DNA from: an uncultured Pelagibacteraceae bacterium
GTDB taxonomy: Bacteria > Pseudomonadota > Alphaproteobacteria > Pelagibacterales > Pelagibacteraceae
Direction of reading: 5' to 3'
DNA: 64,000 nt
NCBI GenBank assembly: GCA_902514805.1
Contig: CABXSF010000003.1
Coordinates: forward strand, 28,879 to 92,878
Both the position numbers and the translations under genes were made by a program. Each line of letters begins with the position of its first letter. Positions within the stretch are counted from its first letter, which is position 1. The notes beneath the pieces are model-generated. The model made no database searches, was not told the DNA's origin, and saw only the letters and a program-made list of their open reading frames with translations. Positions 1-10,610 of this stretch are shown here, piece by piece.

Positions 1-894
1 CATGTAAGACAATTCTACTCCAGCTTTTTTATAAGCTTTTTCCATTGTCGTATCTAAACCAGCAGCTTCTTTAGTCATAAACTTCTCTGCTTTTTTTCCA
101 GCTTTCATTAAAGCTTTTTGTTGTTTGCTATCTAAGGCATCAAAAGATTTTTTTGACATTAAAATTGGCTCATACATAAACCATAGACCAAATTTTCCTG
201 GAGGTGTTGCGCATTTTACTTGCTCATAAATTCTGTATGAAACAAAACTTCCTGAACTAGTATTAGCACCATCTAATACACCTGTTTGCAAACCGTTATA
301 GATTTCAGAAGATGGCATTGATTGAATACCTGCTCCTGCCGCTTCTAACATTTGGTTAAATGCTTTACCTGCAGCTCTGAACGTTTGACCCTTAACAGAT
401 GCTGGATTTGAAATACAATTTTTCTTTGAAACAAATCCACCTGCAAGCCAAGCATCAGACAAAACAACTACACCTGCATCGTTGATGATTTTTTTAATTT
501 CTGTCATCATTGGAGACGCATTAACTCTTAATGCATGTTTATGGTTTTTAACCATTCCAGGCATTAAAGTAATGTCAAACTCTGGATGGAATTTAGCAGC
601 GTATGCTAATGGGAACGCTGAAATATCCAATTGACCTGTTGTCATTGGCTTCCATTGCTCTTTTGGTTTGTAAAGTGATTTTGCAGGGTAAATTCTAATA
701 TCTACTCCTACATTTGATTTTTCCATTTCATCAGCAATAATTTGAACCATTTCGTGTCTTACGTCGAAAGACCCGTCAGCTCTTGGCGTACCTGGCCATT
801 GGTGACTAGCTTTTAGAGTTACTGCAAAAGCTGATCCAATAGTTGTAGTTACGAAAACTAATGAAAGAAAATACAAAGATATTTTTTTTAACAT
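1..894 (-). CDS. TRAP transporter substrate-binding protein (DctP family), C-terminus cut off by window start
   Basis: Open minus-strand frame starting at ATG (cat at 892-894): MLKKISLYFLSLVFVTTTIGSAFAVTLKASHQWPGTPRADGS...; signal peptide and DctP-like sequence. Not in ORF track because it runs off the edge. Confidence 0.85.
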   Translation of the reverse strand, partial: MLKKISLYFLSLVFVTTTIGSAFAVTLKASHQWPGTPRADGSFDVRHEMVQIIADEMEKSNVGVDIRIYPAKSLYKPKEQWKPMTTGQLDISAFPLAYAAKFHPEFDITLMPGMVKNHKHALRVNASPMMTEIKKIINDAGVVVLSDAWLAGGFVSKKNCISNPASVKGQTFRAAGKAFNQMLEAAGAGIQSMPSSEIYNGLQTGVLDGANTSSGSFVSYRIYEQVKCATPPGKFGLWFMYEPILMSKKSFDALDSKQQKALMKAGKKAEKFMTKEAAGLDTTMEKAYKKAGVELSYM

Positions 895-986
895 TATTAT
901 TCCTCTCTTTAATTATTTTATTAGTGTATTAAATGTAACTTCTTGATAAGAGTCAATATGCTTAAAAAATACCATTAGCCTTAATT

Positions 987-2132
987 ATGAATGGACCCTT
1001 AAAAGATATACTAGTTTTAGACCTAACTAGAGTGCTGGTGGGTCCTTATTGTACAATGATTTTATCAGATTTGGGGGCAAGAGTAATTAAAGTAGAGGCA
1101 CCTGAAGTTGGGGATGACTCCAGGAAATTTGGACCTTTTATTGACGATCAGTCAGCATACTTTATGTCCCTTAATAGAGGAAAAGAAAGTATAGCTCTAA
1201 ATTTAAAAAATTCAGAGGACAAAAAAATTTTTGAACAAATACTTAAAAAAGCGGATGTGTTAGTTGAAAATTTTAAACCTGGAACATTAGAAAAATGGGG
1301 ATTTGGTTGGAAAGATTTATGTAAAAAATATCCAAAATTAATTTATGCTTCTGCTTCAGGTTTTGGTCAAACAGGTCCGTTAAGAGAGTTACCTGCATAT
1401 GATATGGTTGTTCAAGGAATGGGTGGATTAATGAGTGTAACTGGTCAACCAAATTCTGAACCTACAAGAGTTGGAACATCAATTGGTGATATTACTGCTG
1501 GTTTGTTTACGGCGATAGGTGTTAATGCAGCACTATATGACAGGAAGAAAACAAGTAAAGGAACTTACATAGATGTTTCAATGCTTGATTGCCAAATTGC
1601 AATTTTAGAAAATGCAATTGCAAGATACTTGGCAAAGAATGAAATACCTAAACCAATGGGATCACGTCATCCATCAATAGCACCTTTTGAAGCTTTTAAA
1701 ACAAAAGATAATCACATTATAATAGCGGCGGGTAACGACAAGCTTTTCGAAAAACTTTGCCAAGTTTTAAATATCAATAATATTTTAAAAGATGAAAAAT
1801 TTAAAACAAATTCATCTAGAGCTCAAAATATGGATGAACTAAAAAAAATCTTAGAAAAAGAGCTTTCAAGTAAAAATACAAGTGACTGGGTCTCATTAAT
1901 GGAAAAAGAAAAAATTCCTTGTGGTCCAATCTTTAATATCAAACAAGCTGTTGAAAATCCTCAAATCAAAGCAAGAAATATGATTGTAAATTCATATCAT
2001 AAAAAAATTGGTGAGTTTAAAACTGCTGGCAACCCAATTAAGATGTCAAATTACAAAGATGAGGAAAAAAGAGGAGATATACCAGATTTAGATGAACATA
2101 GAGAAAAAATTATTAAAGAGTTTTGTAATTAA
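987..2132 (+). CDS. CaiB/BaiF family CoA transferase
   Basis: MNGPLKDILVLDLTRVLVGPYCTMILSDLGARVIKVEAPEVGDDSR..., GxGQTGP and DxxAG motifs typical of class III CoA-transferases. Confidence 0.93.
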   Translation: MNGPLKDILVLDLTRVLVGPYCTMILSDLGARVIKVEAPEVGDDSRKFGPFIDDQSAYFMSLNRGKESIALNLKNSEDKKIFEQILKKADVLVENFKPGTLEKWGFGWKDLCKKYPKLIYASASGFGQTGPLRELPAYDMVVQGMGGLMSVTGQPNSEPTRVGTSIGDITAGLFTAIGVNAALYDRKKTSKGTYIDVSMLDCQIAILENAIARYLAKNEIPKPMGSRHPSIAPFEAFKTKDNHIIIAAGNDKLFEKLCQVLNINNILKDEKFKTNSSRAQNMDELKKILEKELSSKNTSDWVSLMEKEKIPCGPIFNIKQAVENPQIKARNMIVNSYHKKIGEFKTAGNPIKMSNYKDEEKRGDIPDLDEHREKIIKEFCN

Positions 2133-2754
2133 TTTTTTCTATCTCCTGAGACATTTTAAGTAATACTTTTTTTTTATTTAGTTTATCTGTTCTAATTAAA
2201 ATAGCATCTCTCACTTTTTTTAGTGGTGAATGTTTTCTTTTTTTATCAAGTCTAGTTCTTATACTTAAGCTTTTTTTAACCTCTTTGAGAGGAACTTTCT
2301 TCTTTAAATCTTTCCATCTTCTAATAGATGCTAAATTAAGATTACAAGAAAAATAAAAAGCTAAATCATAACGGGGATTTTTTTTTAGGATAATGCTAGC
2401 AATGTCTCTACCTTCTACACATATTCTTTTGTTTTTTTTGATAATCTTTTTTTGGAATTTTTTCATTATTTCTCTTACGTCTTTATTCTTAGCTAAATAA
2501 CCAACATGATTACTAATTTCCTGAGAGTGAAGAGATTGTTTTTTTATTTTATTGTAAGAGATGTTTTTAAATTTCTTCTTTAAAAAAGGAACTACTTTTT
2601 TAGGCTTATGTTTAATGATAATTTTACTTGCATATCTGTATAATAAACCAGAATTTATAAGAAAAAGTTTATATTTTTTTGAAACTAATTTTGCACCTGT
2701 GCTTTTACCACTAGCAGCTTCTCCATCACATGCAATTCTTAAAGACTTATTCAT
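2113..2754 (-). CDS. cmk: Cytidylate kinase
   Basis: P-loop DGEAASGKSTGAK, EGRDIAS motif; divergent but characteristic CMP kinase. Confidence 0.85.
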   Translation of the reverse strand: MNKSLRIACDGEAASGKSTGAKLVSKKYKLFLINSGLLYRYASKIIIKHKPKKVVPFLKKKFKNISYNKIKKQSLHSQEISNHVGYLAKNKDVREIMKKFQKKIIKKNKRICVEGRDIASIILKKNPRYDLAFYFSCNLNLASIRRWKDLKKKVPLKEVKKSLSIRTRLDKKRKHSPLKKVRDAILIRTDKLNKKKVLLKMSQEIEKINYKTL

Positions 2755-2801
2755 TAAAACTATGTTTAATTAAATAACTTATTTTGATTATGATTGAAAT
2801 A

Positions 2802-3329
2802 TTATTGTTCTGAATTTTCTGAGTTATCAGCTTCTTGCAGATCGTTTTCAGCTATTTCATCAAGAGAAACTTCGTTACTTTCTTCTACTCCGCCCTCTTC
2901 AGCTGGAGCATCATTTGAATGAGGGACATCAGCATTTTGTAGTTCTGCTAAGTCTTCTTTTGAAACTTGAATTTTTTCAGGAACTTTTCTTGCTCTTTTA
3001 GACGGTAAAATTGGTGTTCCACTTTTTGAGATTTCACCTTTGTATAGGTTTTCAAAATCATCTCCGATATCTTCATCTTCTTCACTTAAATCATCAACTT
3101 GTTCGATATGTTTTCTTAGTTTATAAACAGCACTATCTGTTAACTCACTTGTTTTGACATTTTCATTTGCAATTTCTCTAAGTGCGATAACAGTATTTTT
3201 ATCGTTATCTTTTTCTACACTCGGTTCAATTCCAGAATTTAATTGAGTAGCTCTTTCCTTTGCAACTAAAACTAATTCGTAAGGGCTGTCTACTTTATCG
3301 ATACAATCTTCTACAGTTACTCTAGCCAT
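2802..3329 (-). CDS. rpoZ: DNA-directed RNA polymerase omega subunit, with acidic C-terminal extension
   Basis: [33 protein letters not shown]... omega signature; long acidic tail. Confidence 0.92.
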   Translation of the reverse strand: MARVTVEDCIDKVDSPYELVLVAKERATQLNSGIEPSVEKDNDKNTVIALREIANENVKTSELTDSAVYKLRKHIEQVDDLSEEDEDIGDDFENLYKGEISKSGTPILPSKRARKVPEKIQVSKEDLAELQNADVPHSNDAPAEEGGVEESNEVSLDEIAENDLQEADNSENSEQ

Positions 3330-3371
3330 GCGGAGTATTTATACTCTGAGGTCTATAAAATCAAGGTGTTT

Positions 3372-4574
3372 TTATAAAATCGTTGGATTGAGTTTGTTTT
3401 TTATTAAAAACAGCAAAATTAAAGAAATTAAAATATAGCCTCCAGAAATCATAGATATCTGCTCTATAGAAAAGTCAAAGTCTATCATTAATCCAAAAAG
3501 AGCCGTTCCAAATGCTGTTGAAAATACCATTAATGCAGTAGTTAGAGCTTTAATTGATCCTATAAACTTAACACCATATAATTCAGCCCACGTTGATGAT
3601 CCTAAAACGTTAGCAAAACCATTTGATACACCGATAAGGCCTAAAAAAAAGAATGAGGAAACTGGTGATTGAAAGTAAATTAAAATCAATAAAGAAATCA
3701 AAAAGGGGATATTCATATATATAAGTAGTTTTCTACTTGTGAATTTATCAATCAAATAACCAGCGACAAATAAAGTTAAAACTGATGCTATTGAATAAAC
3801 CATAAATGATTGAGCGATAGTATATTCTCCCCAGTTTTTTGCAGACAAAATAAATGATTGATAGACAAATATACCTGTAGCTATCCAGGGCATCGCTAAC
3901 ATATTTAATGCTATAATAATAAATCTATAATCTTTAATAACCTCAGATCTTTTCCATTGTTTTATATTTTCTTTAATAACTTCAGTATCATTCTCTCTCG
4001 ATGAAAGTTTAACCTCTTTAACTAAAAAGTAAGATGCCAAGGGGAGGAATAAAATTATCGCGACTGAAATAATAATCCATATATTTCTCCAATCCATTAT
4101 TGTAAGAGCATAAATTATTGTAACTGGCATTAAAAATTCTGCAGTAGATAAACCAAACCATCCAGTGCTTAGTGCTTTACCCCGAGTGTTAGTAAAGTAT
4201 CTAGATATTGTTGTAGAGGCAGTGTGAGACATCATCCCTTGACCAGAAAATCTCATTAACAATATTGCAACAAAAAGAAATGCTACTGAATTAATCTTTG
4301 AGAAAGTAAATGTTGAAATTGCAAGCAATGATATAACAAAAAAAGAAAATTTTAAGACATCAAAGTCATCAATTTTCTTTCCAACCCAAATTAAAATTAT
4401 ACTACTTAATAAAGTTGCTGATGCATAAATTGAGCCAAATTGTCCATGAGTAATATCTAATTCATTTCTTATACTTTCGTTGAACAATCCTAAAAAAAAA
4501 CTCTGTCCAAAGCTTGAAAAAAATGTAAATATAAATCCAAAAATAATTACTTTAATACTTAAATTTTTTAACAT
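3372..4574 (-). CDS. MFS transporter
   Basis: About 12 hydrophobic segments; MFS-like N-terminal half. Confidence 0.8.
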   Translation of the reverse strand: MLKNLSIKVIIFGFIFTFFSSFGQSFFLGLFNESIRNELDITHGQFGSIYASATLLSSIILIWVGKKIDDFDVLKFSFFVISLLAISTFTFSKINSVAFLFVAILLMRFSGQGMMSHTASTTISRYFTNTRGKALSTGWFGLSTAEFLMPVTIIYALTIMDWRNIWIIISVAIILFLPLASYFLVKEVKLSSRENDTEVIKENIKQWKRSEVIKDYRFIIIALNMLAMPWIATGIFVYQSFILSAKNWGEYTIAQSFMVYSIASVLTLFVAGYLIDKFTSRKLLIYMNIPFLISLLILIYFQSPVSSFFFLGLIGVSNGFANVLGSSTWAELYGVKFIGSIKALTTALMVFSTAFGTALFGLMIDFDFSIEQISMISGGYILISLILLFLIKNKLNPTIL

Positions 4575-4580
4575 TAAATT

Positions 4581-5450
4581 ATGTCTTGTAACGTTGCTTT
4601 CATTGGTCTTGGTGTAATGGGATATCCCATGGCTGGTTATATATCAAAAGGTGGACACAATGTAACTGTTTATAATAGAACAGGAGCTAAAGCTGATAAA
4701 TGGCTAAAAGATTTCAAAGGAAAAAAAGCTGATACACCTAAAGATGCTGCAAAAGATGCTGATTATGTTTTTACATGTGTTGGAAACGATAACGACTTAA
4801 GAGAAGTTACATTTGGAGAAAATGGAATATTTAAATCAGTTAAAAAAGGAGCAGTATATATTGATAACACAACTGCTTCTGCAACAATAGCAAGAGAAAT
4901 TTATTCACACGCAAAAAAAAATGGCTTTGGTTTTTTAGATGCACCCGTATCTGGTGGTCAAGCAGGTGCTGAGAATGGTGCGCTTACTGTAATGGTAGGT
5001 GGAGATCAAGAAGATTTTGATAAAGCATTAGATAAAATTGATTGCTATAGTAAAAAAGTAAAGTTGTTAGGTAAGTCTGGCTCGGGTCAATTAGCAAAGA
5101 TGGTTAATCAAATTTGTATTGCAGGTTTAGTACAAGGATTATCTGAAGCAATTAACTTTGGTCAAAAAGCAGGATTAAACATGGAAGATGTTATTGAAGT
5201 TATTTCAAAAGGCGCTGCTCAGTCTTGGCAAATGGAGAACCGATATAAAACAATGTTAGAAGATAAATTTGATTTTGGATTTGCTGTAGATTGGATGAGA
5301 AAAGATCTTAAAATTGCAATGGAAGAAGCAAAGAATAATGGATCTCTATTACCGATCACAGAAATAATTGATAAATATTATGCTGAAGTTCAAGACATGG
5401 GTGGTAAAAGATGGGATACTTCAAGCTTAATAAAAAGATTTAGAAAGTAA
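4581..5450 (+). CDS. NAD(P)-dependent oxidoreductase, 3-hydroxyisobutyrate dehydrogenase family
   Basis: VAFIGLGVMGYPMAGYI Rossmann start; DAPVSGGQAGAENGALTVMVGG motif. Confidence 0.92.
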   Translation: MSCNVAFIGLGVMGYPMAGYISKGGHNVTVYNRTGAKADKWLKDFKGKKADTPKDAAKDADYVFTCVGNDNDLREVTFGENGIFKSVKKGAVYIDNTTASATIAREIYSHAKKNGFGFLDAPVSGGQAGAENGALTVMVGGDQEDFDKALDKIDCYSKKVKLLGKSGSGQLAKMVNQICIAGLVQGLSEAINFGQKAGLNMEDVIEVISKGAAQSWQMENRYKTMLEDKFDFGFAVDWMRKDLKIAMEEAKNNGSLLPITEIIDKYYAEVQDMGGKRWDTSSLIKRFRK

Positions 5451-5454
5451 AAGT

Positions 5455-6054
5455 ATGCAGCCTGCGTACTATGAAGACTTCACAGAGATAAAGAAGAAAA
5501 TCTGGTCAATGCTAGATGATGCAGTGACGAATAGAAGTTCTCAATTTAGAATTCCAACTTTTATATGTGGTTATAATAACGATGTAGATGGAAGAATTGT
5601 TGTTTTAAGAAAGTCAGACCAACAAAATAACTTAGTTCAATTTCATAGTGATATTAGATCAGATAAAATAGAATTACTTAAAAATAATCCCAACGCTGCT
5701 CTTTTATTTTACGATAAGGATGAAAAAATTCAGATTCGACTTAAAGTTAACTGTATAATTAATCACAAAAACGATATTACGAAAAATTCTTGGGAAAAAA
5801 CTCAACACATAAGCCGGAAATGTTATTTGGTTGATAATGGTCCAGGAACAGAGTCTGATATTCCAACTTCAGGACTAAAACCTGAGTTAGATAATTTTGA
5901 TTATACAAAAGAACAAAGCGAAGAAGGTTATAAAAACTTCACTGTTATTCAGTGTAAAATAAAATCTATTGAGTGGTTATATCTTGCTGCTAAAGGACAT
6001 CGTAGAGCAAAATTTGACTTAGAAAGTGATAAAGATACTTGGTTAGTTCCTTAA
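5455..6054 (+). CDS. Pyridoxamine 5'-phosphate oxidase family protein
   Basis: VDGRIVVLRKSDQQNNLVQFHSDIRSDKIELLKNNPNAALLFYD; FMN-binding split-barrel like. Confidence 0.8.
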   Translation: MQPAYYEDFTEIKKKIWSMLDDAVTNRSSQFRIPTFICGYNNDVDGRIVVLRKSDQQNNLVQFHSDIRSDKIELLKNNPNAALLFYDKDEKIQIRLKVNCIINHKNDITKNSWEKTQHISRKCYLVDNGPGTESDIPTSGLKPELDNFDYTKEQSEEGYKNFTVIQCKIKSIEWLYLAAKGHRRAKFDLESDKDTWLVP

Positions 6055-6563
6055 AAAATTGATTTAGAATATTTTTTCCAATTGTCTTGATAATGTTTGG
6101 TATTTTCAAACACTGCTTTTTTTTCTTCTTCCGTTACTTGTCTAATAATTTTTCCAGGAGATCCAACAACTAAAGAGTTATCGGGTATCTCTTTATTTTC
6201 TGTAATCAAAGCCTTAGCTCCTATAATACAATTTTTTCCTATCTTTGCTTTGTTAAGGATCACTGCACCAATTCCAATTAAACTGTTGTCACCGATTGTG
6301 CATCCATGAAGCATTACTAAATGTCCAATGGTTACATTTTTTCCAACCTTTAAAGGACAACCTGGATCAGTGTGTAATACACAACCATCCTGAACGTTTG
6401 AGCCTTCACCTATATGAATATTTTCAATGTCACCTCTTAAGGTTGCATTAAACCAAACACTTGTATTTTTATCTAATGTTACATCTCCAATAATAACAGC
6501 ATTAGGAGCTACCCAATTTTCGCCAGAGTTTTTTGGTTTTTTATTTTCCAAATCGTAAAACAT
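6051..6563 (-). CDS. Gamma carbonic anhydrase family protein (left-handed beta-helix)
   Basis: NAVIIGDVTLDKNTSVWFNATLRGDIENIHIGEGSNVQDGCVLHTD hexapeptide repeats. Confidence 0.93.
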   Translation of the reverse strand: MFYDLENKKPKNSGENWVAPNAVIIGDVTLDKNTSVWFNATLRGDIENIHIGEGSNVQDGCVLHTDPGCPLKVGKNVTIGHLVMLHGCTIGDNSLIGIGAVILNKAKIGKNCIIGAKALITENKEIPDNSLVVGSPGKIIRQVTEEEKKAVFENTKHYQDNWKKYSKSIF

Positions 6564-6580
6564 AATTTATATATTCTAAC

Positions 6581-7135
6581 ATGGCACTTTTAAAAACTCC
6601 AATATGTGATTTCGGTCAGAACGCTATAGATTTTAAGCTTAAATCAATTAATGGGGAATTATTAACATTGGATAATGTCAAAGGCGATAATGGGACTTTG
6701 ATAATGTTTATTTGCAATCATTGCCCTTATGTAAAAGCTATAATAAGAGAACTTGCAAATGATTGTGCAAAACTTAAAGAAGATGGCATTAACTCAGTTG
6801 CAATAATGTCAAATGATACCAAAAACTATCCTGAAGACTCTTTTGAAAATATGAAAAAGTTTTCTGATAGATATAACTTTTCATTTCCTTATTTGATTGA
6901 TGAAACTCAAGAAATCGCAAAAAAATATGATGCCGTGTGTACACCAGACTTCTTTGGCTACAACAAAAACCTTGAGCTCAACTATAGAGGAAGAATAAGA
7001 GAATTAAATGATTTAAAGCCTGTCGGTTCGGGTGACAGTGAGTTGCTTAAATCAATGAAGTTAATTGCTAAAACCCAACAAGGTCCGAAAGAACAATATC
7101 CTAGTATGGGATGCAGTATTAAATGGTTTAAATAA
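6581..7135 (+). CDS. Thioredoxin-like/AhpC-TSA family protein
   Basis: MFICNHCPYVKAIIRELA motif, thioredoxin-like fold protein. Confidence 0.85.
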   Translation: MALLKTPICDFGQNAIDFKLKSINGELLTLDNVKGDNGTLIMFICNHCPYVKAIIRELANDCAKLKEDGINSVAIMSNDTKNYPEDSFENMKKFSDRYNFSFPYLIDETQEIAKKYDAVCTPDFFGYNKNLELNYRGRIRELNDLKPVGSGDSELLKSMKLIAKTQQGPKEQYPSMGCSIKWFK

Positions 7136-8223
7136 TGAATTTAATTATCACAAGAAATTTTCCACCTGATGTTGGGGGCATGCAAAATCTTATGTTTGGC
7201 CTTACAAAATCATTGTCAGAGCACATGATGGTTAAAGTATTTGCTGATCAACATTATCAGCAAGAAAAATTTGATGAAGACTTATCATTTTCAATTGAAA
7301 GAGTCGGTGGGCCGAAAATCTTTAGAAAATTTAGAAAAGCCTCTTTAATTAATAATTACTTACAAAAAAATACTAAAGTAAAAAATATTATCTCTGATCA
7401 TTGGAAAAGTTTAGAAAATATAAATACCAAAATAAGAAAAACATGTCTTATTCACTCTAAAGAGATAAATCATAAAAAAGATTCTTTTCTTAATAAACGA
7501 GTTGTTAGAGTGTTAAATAACTGCGATCATATCATTGCAAATTCAAACTTCACAAAAAACCTAGGTATTGAAATCGGTGTTAATGAGGAAAAAATTAAAG
7601 TTATTAACCCAGGTGTATTTCCAAGAGAAGAAGTAAACCCAAAAATAGATGAAAAAATATTAAAGAAACTTGAAGGAAAAGAGCCAAGACTAATTACTGT
7701 TGCTAGATTTGATAAAAGAAAAAATCATGAAAAAATAATTATGTCTTTGAGAAATTTGAAAGAAATTTACCCAAACATAATTTATATTTGTATTGGTCAA
7801 GGCGATACTTTGGAATCTCAGAAAAAACTTATTAAAGAATTAAAACTTGAGAGTAATGTTTTGTTTTTGAAAAATTTATCTAAAGATGAAAAAAACTCTT
7901 ACTTAAAAAATTCAAATGTTTTTGTTATGCCATCGATTTCTTATAAAAAATCTGTAGAGGGATTTGGAATTGTCTATGTTGAAGCTGCTCAATATGGAGT
8001 TCCATCAATTGGTGGAAAGGTTGGTGGTGCGTCTGACGCAATTGTCAATAATGAAACTGGCCTTCTTTGTGATGGAAACAATTTAGATGAAATCTATCAA
8101 AGTTTAGTTGATATATTGCAGAATAATAAATTCAAGGTTTTGGGAAAAAATGCAGAAGAAAATGCAAAAAAATTTCTTTGGCCAGAAATCTTAAAAAAAT
8201 ATTTAGAAATTTTAAAGATCTAA
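7135..8223 (+). CDS. Glycosyltransferase family 4
   Basis: RNFPPDVGGMQNLMFGL; C-terminal SVEGFGIVYVEAAQYGVPSIGGKVGG GT4 motif. Confidence 0.9.
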   Translation: MNLIITRNFPPDVGGMQNLMFGLTKSLSEHMMVKVFADQHYQQEKFDEDLSFSIERVGGPKIFRKFRKASLINNYLQKNTKVKNIISDHWKSLENINTKIRKTCLIHSKEINHKKDSFLNKRVVRVLNNCDHIIANSNFTKNLGIEIGVNEEKIKVINPGVFPREEVNPKIDEKILKKLEGKEPRLITVARFDKRKNHEKIIMSLRNLKEIYPNIIYICIGQGDTLESQKKLIKELKLESNVLFLKNLSKDEKNSYLKNSNVFVMPSISYKKSVEGFGIVYVEAAQYGVPSIGGKVGGASDAIVNNETGLLCDGNNLDEIYQSLVDILQNNKFKVLGKNAEENAKKFLWPEILKKYLEILKI

Positions 8224-9141
8224 TCTTTCAAAAACTTTCTGTGCACTTAGGTTTTTTAAATCACTAACTTGTATTGCTTTAAAGTTTTCTCTTTCAATAC
8301 TTACTTTATAAGCTGTCGTATGACTTCCAAACAACGACAGACCTTTAACATTCAAATGTGCTGCCATATGTGCAGGACCTGTATCGTTAGCAACAACAAA
8401 TTTACTTCTCTTTATTAAACCTGCAAGTTCCGAAATAGAAATAGCTTTATCCTCTTTTAGAATATAAACAGCATCTAACTTTTTGGCTTTTTCTATTTCA
8501 TCAGGACCAGGAGCTGTCACTATTTTTAGATTAGGATTATTTTGTTTTATAAGTTTTATTAATTGATCGTAATATGGCCATTTCTTTTGCTGTAAATGCT
8601 CAGAGCAAAATGGAAATAACAATATATAATCAGATAAATTATATTTAGAAATAATTTTATCGATATTAGAACAACTCCAAGAAAAATCTGGCTTTAAAGT
8701 GTGAAATGTTTTTAAACCAGATATCTTTAATTGGTGATCAAATCTTTCTAATACTGGTTTTTTATCAAATTCTTTTTTAGTTTCATTTGCTGGAAGAGTA
8801 GTTTCAGAAGAAGACCATTTATAAGATCCTAAATTAGGAAATAAAATTCTTTTATAAAATGAAGTCCTTGAGGAATTTTGTAGATCGTAGACCTTTGTAA
8901 ACTTATGTTGTTTAATTTTTTTCATTAAAGAAAAAAGATAGATCAAATTAAACCTGGACAATCTTTTATCGACAATTACTTCTTTTATATTAGGATTTTT
9001 TTTGAAAAGATCTGAATATACGTTAGATGTTAATAAATAAATAAAATCATTTTTATGGTTGTCATAAATATCTTGAATTGCCCCACTCGCTTGAGCTATA
9101 TCTCCTAGTGATCCGTGCTTTATGATTAATATATTAGACAT
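8212..9141 (-). CDS. Glycosyltransferase family 9 (heptosyltransferase-like)
   Basis: ILIIKHGSLGDIAQASGAI; FVVANDTGPAHMAAHLNVKGLSLFGS. Confidence 0.9.
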   Translation of the reverse strand: MSNILIIKHGSLGDIAQASGAIQDIYDNHKNDFIYLLTSNVYSDLFKKNPNIKEVIVDKRLSRFNLIYLFSLMKKIKQHKFTKVYDLQNSSRTSFYKRILFPNLGSYKWSSSETTLPANETKKEFDKKPVLERFDHQLKISGLKTFHTLKPDFSWSCSNIDKIISKYNLSDYILLFPFCSEHLQQKKWPYYDQLIKLIKQNNPNLKIVTAPGPDEIEKAKKLDAVYILKEDKAISISELAGLIKRSKFVVANDTGPAHMAAHLNVKGLSLFGSHTTAYKVSIERENFKAIQVSDLKNLSAQKVFERLDL

Positions 9142-9173
9142 ATTTTTAACAATTTATCACACTATAAAATTTT

Positions 9174-9563
9174 ATGAATAAAATATTAGTTGAAGTATCT
9201 GTTGGTGAGTTATTAGATAAATTAACTATCCTTGAAATCAAAAAAGACAAAATCAAAGACGCAGAAAAATTAAAATTCATAAATTTAGAATATGATTCTT
9301 TAAAGGAACAATATGATAAAAATGTGAAAGTTAATGAAAAGATTAAGAGTCTTTTCTCTGAATTAAAAGAAATAAATGCTAAACTGTGGGATATTGAAGA
9401 TAATAAAAGACAATGCGAAAAAGATTCTAAATTCGATGATCATTTCATTTTATTATCAAGAGAGATCCACTTCTTAAACGATAAACGAGCAAGTATTAAG
9501 TTAGAAATTAATAATCACACTGGATCTAAGATCAAAGAGATTAAAGAATATACTAAATATTAA
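9174..9563 (+). CDS. DUF6165-like small protein
   Basis: MNKILVEVSVGELLDKLTILEIKKDKIKDAEKL...; resembles DUF6165 family from memory. Confidence 0.65.
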   Translation: MNKILVEVSVGELLDKLTILEIKKDKIKDAEKLKFINLEYDSLKEQYDKNVKVNEKIKSLFSELKEINAKLWDIEDNKRQCEKDSKFDDHFILLSREIHFLNDKRASIKLEINNHTGSKIKEIKEYTKY

Positions 9564-10604
9564 TTATTTATTTAGAGAAGATGCAAAATTCCAAGAACAA
9601 TCAAAGCTTGGGATATAAACTCTATCTAATGACGTATTGCCAAAACTTTTTTCAAAAAGATTTAACCATTTATCAACTTGTTTAGGTTTTTTATCTTGGC
9701 TTCCAACTTGTGCAGTTATTGTTCCATTTGGCTTAAGAATTCTTTTTAAAGATTTGATATTTTTTGCGGCCAAATCAATACAATACTGATCATCGTTTAA
9801 GTCCACATAAATTTTATCATACTTATTATCTTCAACTGATTTAATACTTTCAAATGCATCTCCCCATACGCACTGCACATGATTTTTTGTCGTTGCTTTC
9901 TTACCTACTTTAGATAAATATTTTTCACACATTGTTACAACTTCAGGGTCTAATTCATACCAATCAATTAATTTAAAACCTTTAGATATGCATTCTCTTG
10001 CTACTCCTCCATCCCCTCCACCAATGATTGCGGTTTTATCATTTGACGGATTAAGTTTTAAACCAGAGTTAACAAAATTTGAGCTATACAAATGTTCGTC
10101 ATTTTCTGCTACTTGAAGTTCACCGTCTATAAAAAGGGATTTGCCAAACTGTTCTAAATCTAAAATTTCAATGTTTTGACCAACTTTTGATGTAAAGTTT
10201 TCTAAAACATCTTTTACCATGTAATATTTTTTTAAACCTGGGGAGCTATAAATATCATCATAATAACTTGTGGTGTCTCTATTAAACTCTTTTTTAACAA
10301 TTCTTTTATGTTTGATTTCTTTTTTTAAAATATCATAAGCAACATTAGGATTTACTTTACCGCATGTAAAAAAATCAAAACTTATAATCCCTCTCTCAGG
10401 GAAAGTATGAAAACTAATATGACTTTCGGCTAATAAAGCCACAAGAGTAAAGCCCTGTGGTTCGAATTTATACTTTGAAATTTCTAGAACAGTTACCTTT
10501 GCCTTCTTTGATATCTTGTAGACTAGTTTTTCAAAGAATTTTGGTTCGTACTCTTTTTCAGTACCTATGATATCTAAAGTGACGTGCTCCCCAACCTTCG
10601 TCAT
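9564..10604 (-). CDS. Fused S-adenosylmethionine decarboxylase - spermidine synthase
   Basis: N-term LAESHISFHTFPERGIISFDFFTCG (AdoMetDC Glu-Ser self-cleavage site); C-term EHLYSSNFVN...AIIGGGDGGVARE...YELDPEVV...DKIYVDLND (SpeE). Confidence 0.93.
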   Translation of the reverse strand: MTKVGEHVTLDIIGTEKEYEPKFFEKLVYKISKKAKVTVLEISKYKFEPQGFTLVALLAESHISFHTFPERGIISFDFFTCGKVNPNVAYDILKKEIKHKRIVKKEFNRDTTSYYDDIYSSPGLKKYYMVKDVLENFTSKVGQNIEILDLEQFGKSLFIDGELQVAENDEHLYSSNFVNSGLKLNPSNDKTAIIGGGDGGVARECISKGFKLIDWYELDPEVVTMCEKYLSKVGKKATTKNHVQCVWGDAFESIKSVEDNKYDKIYVDLNDDQYCIDLAAKNIKSLKRILKPNGTITAQVGSQDKKPKQVDKWLNLFEKSFGNTSLDRVYIPSFDCSWNFASSLNK

Positions 10605-10610
10605 AAAAAG

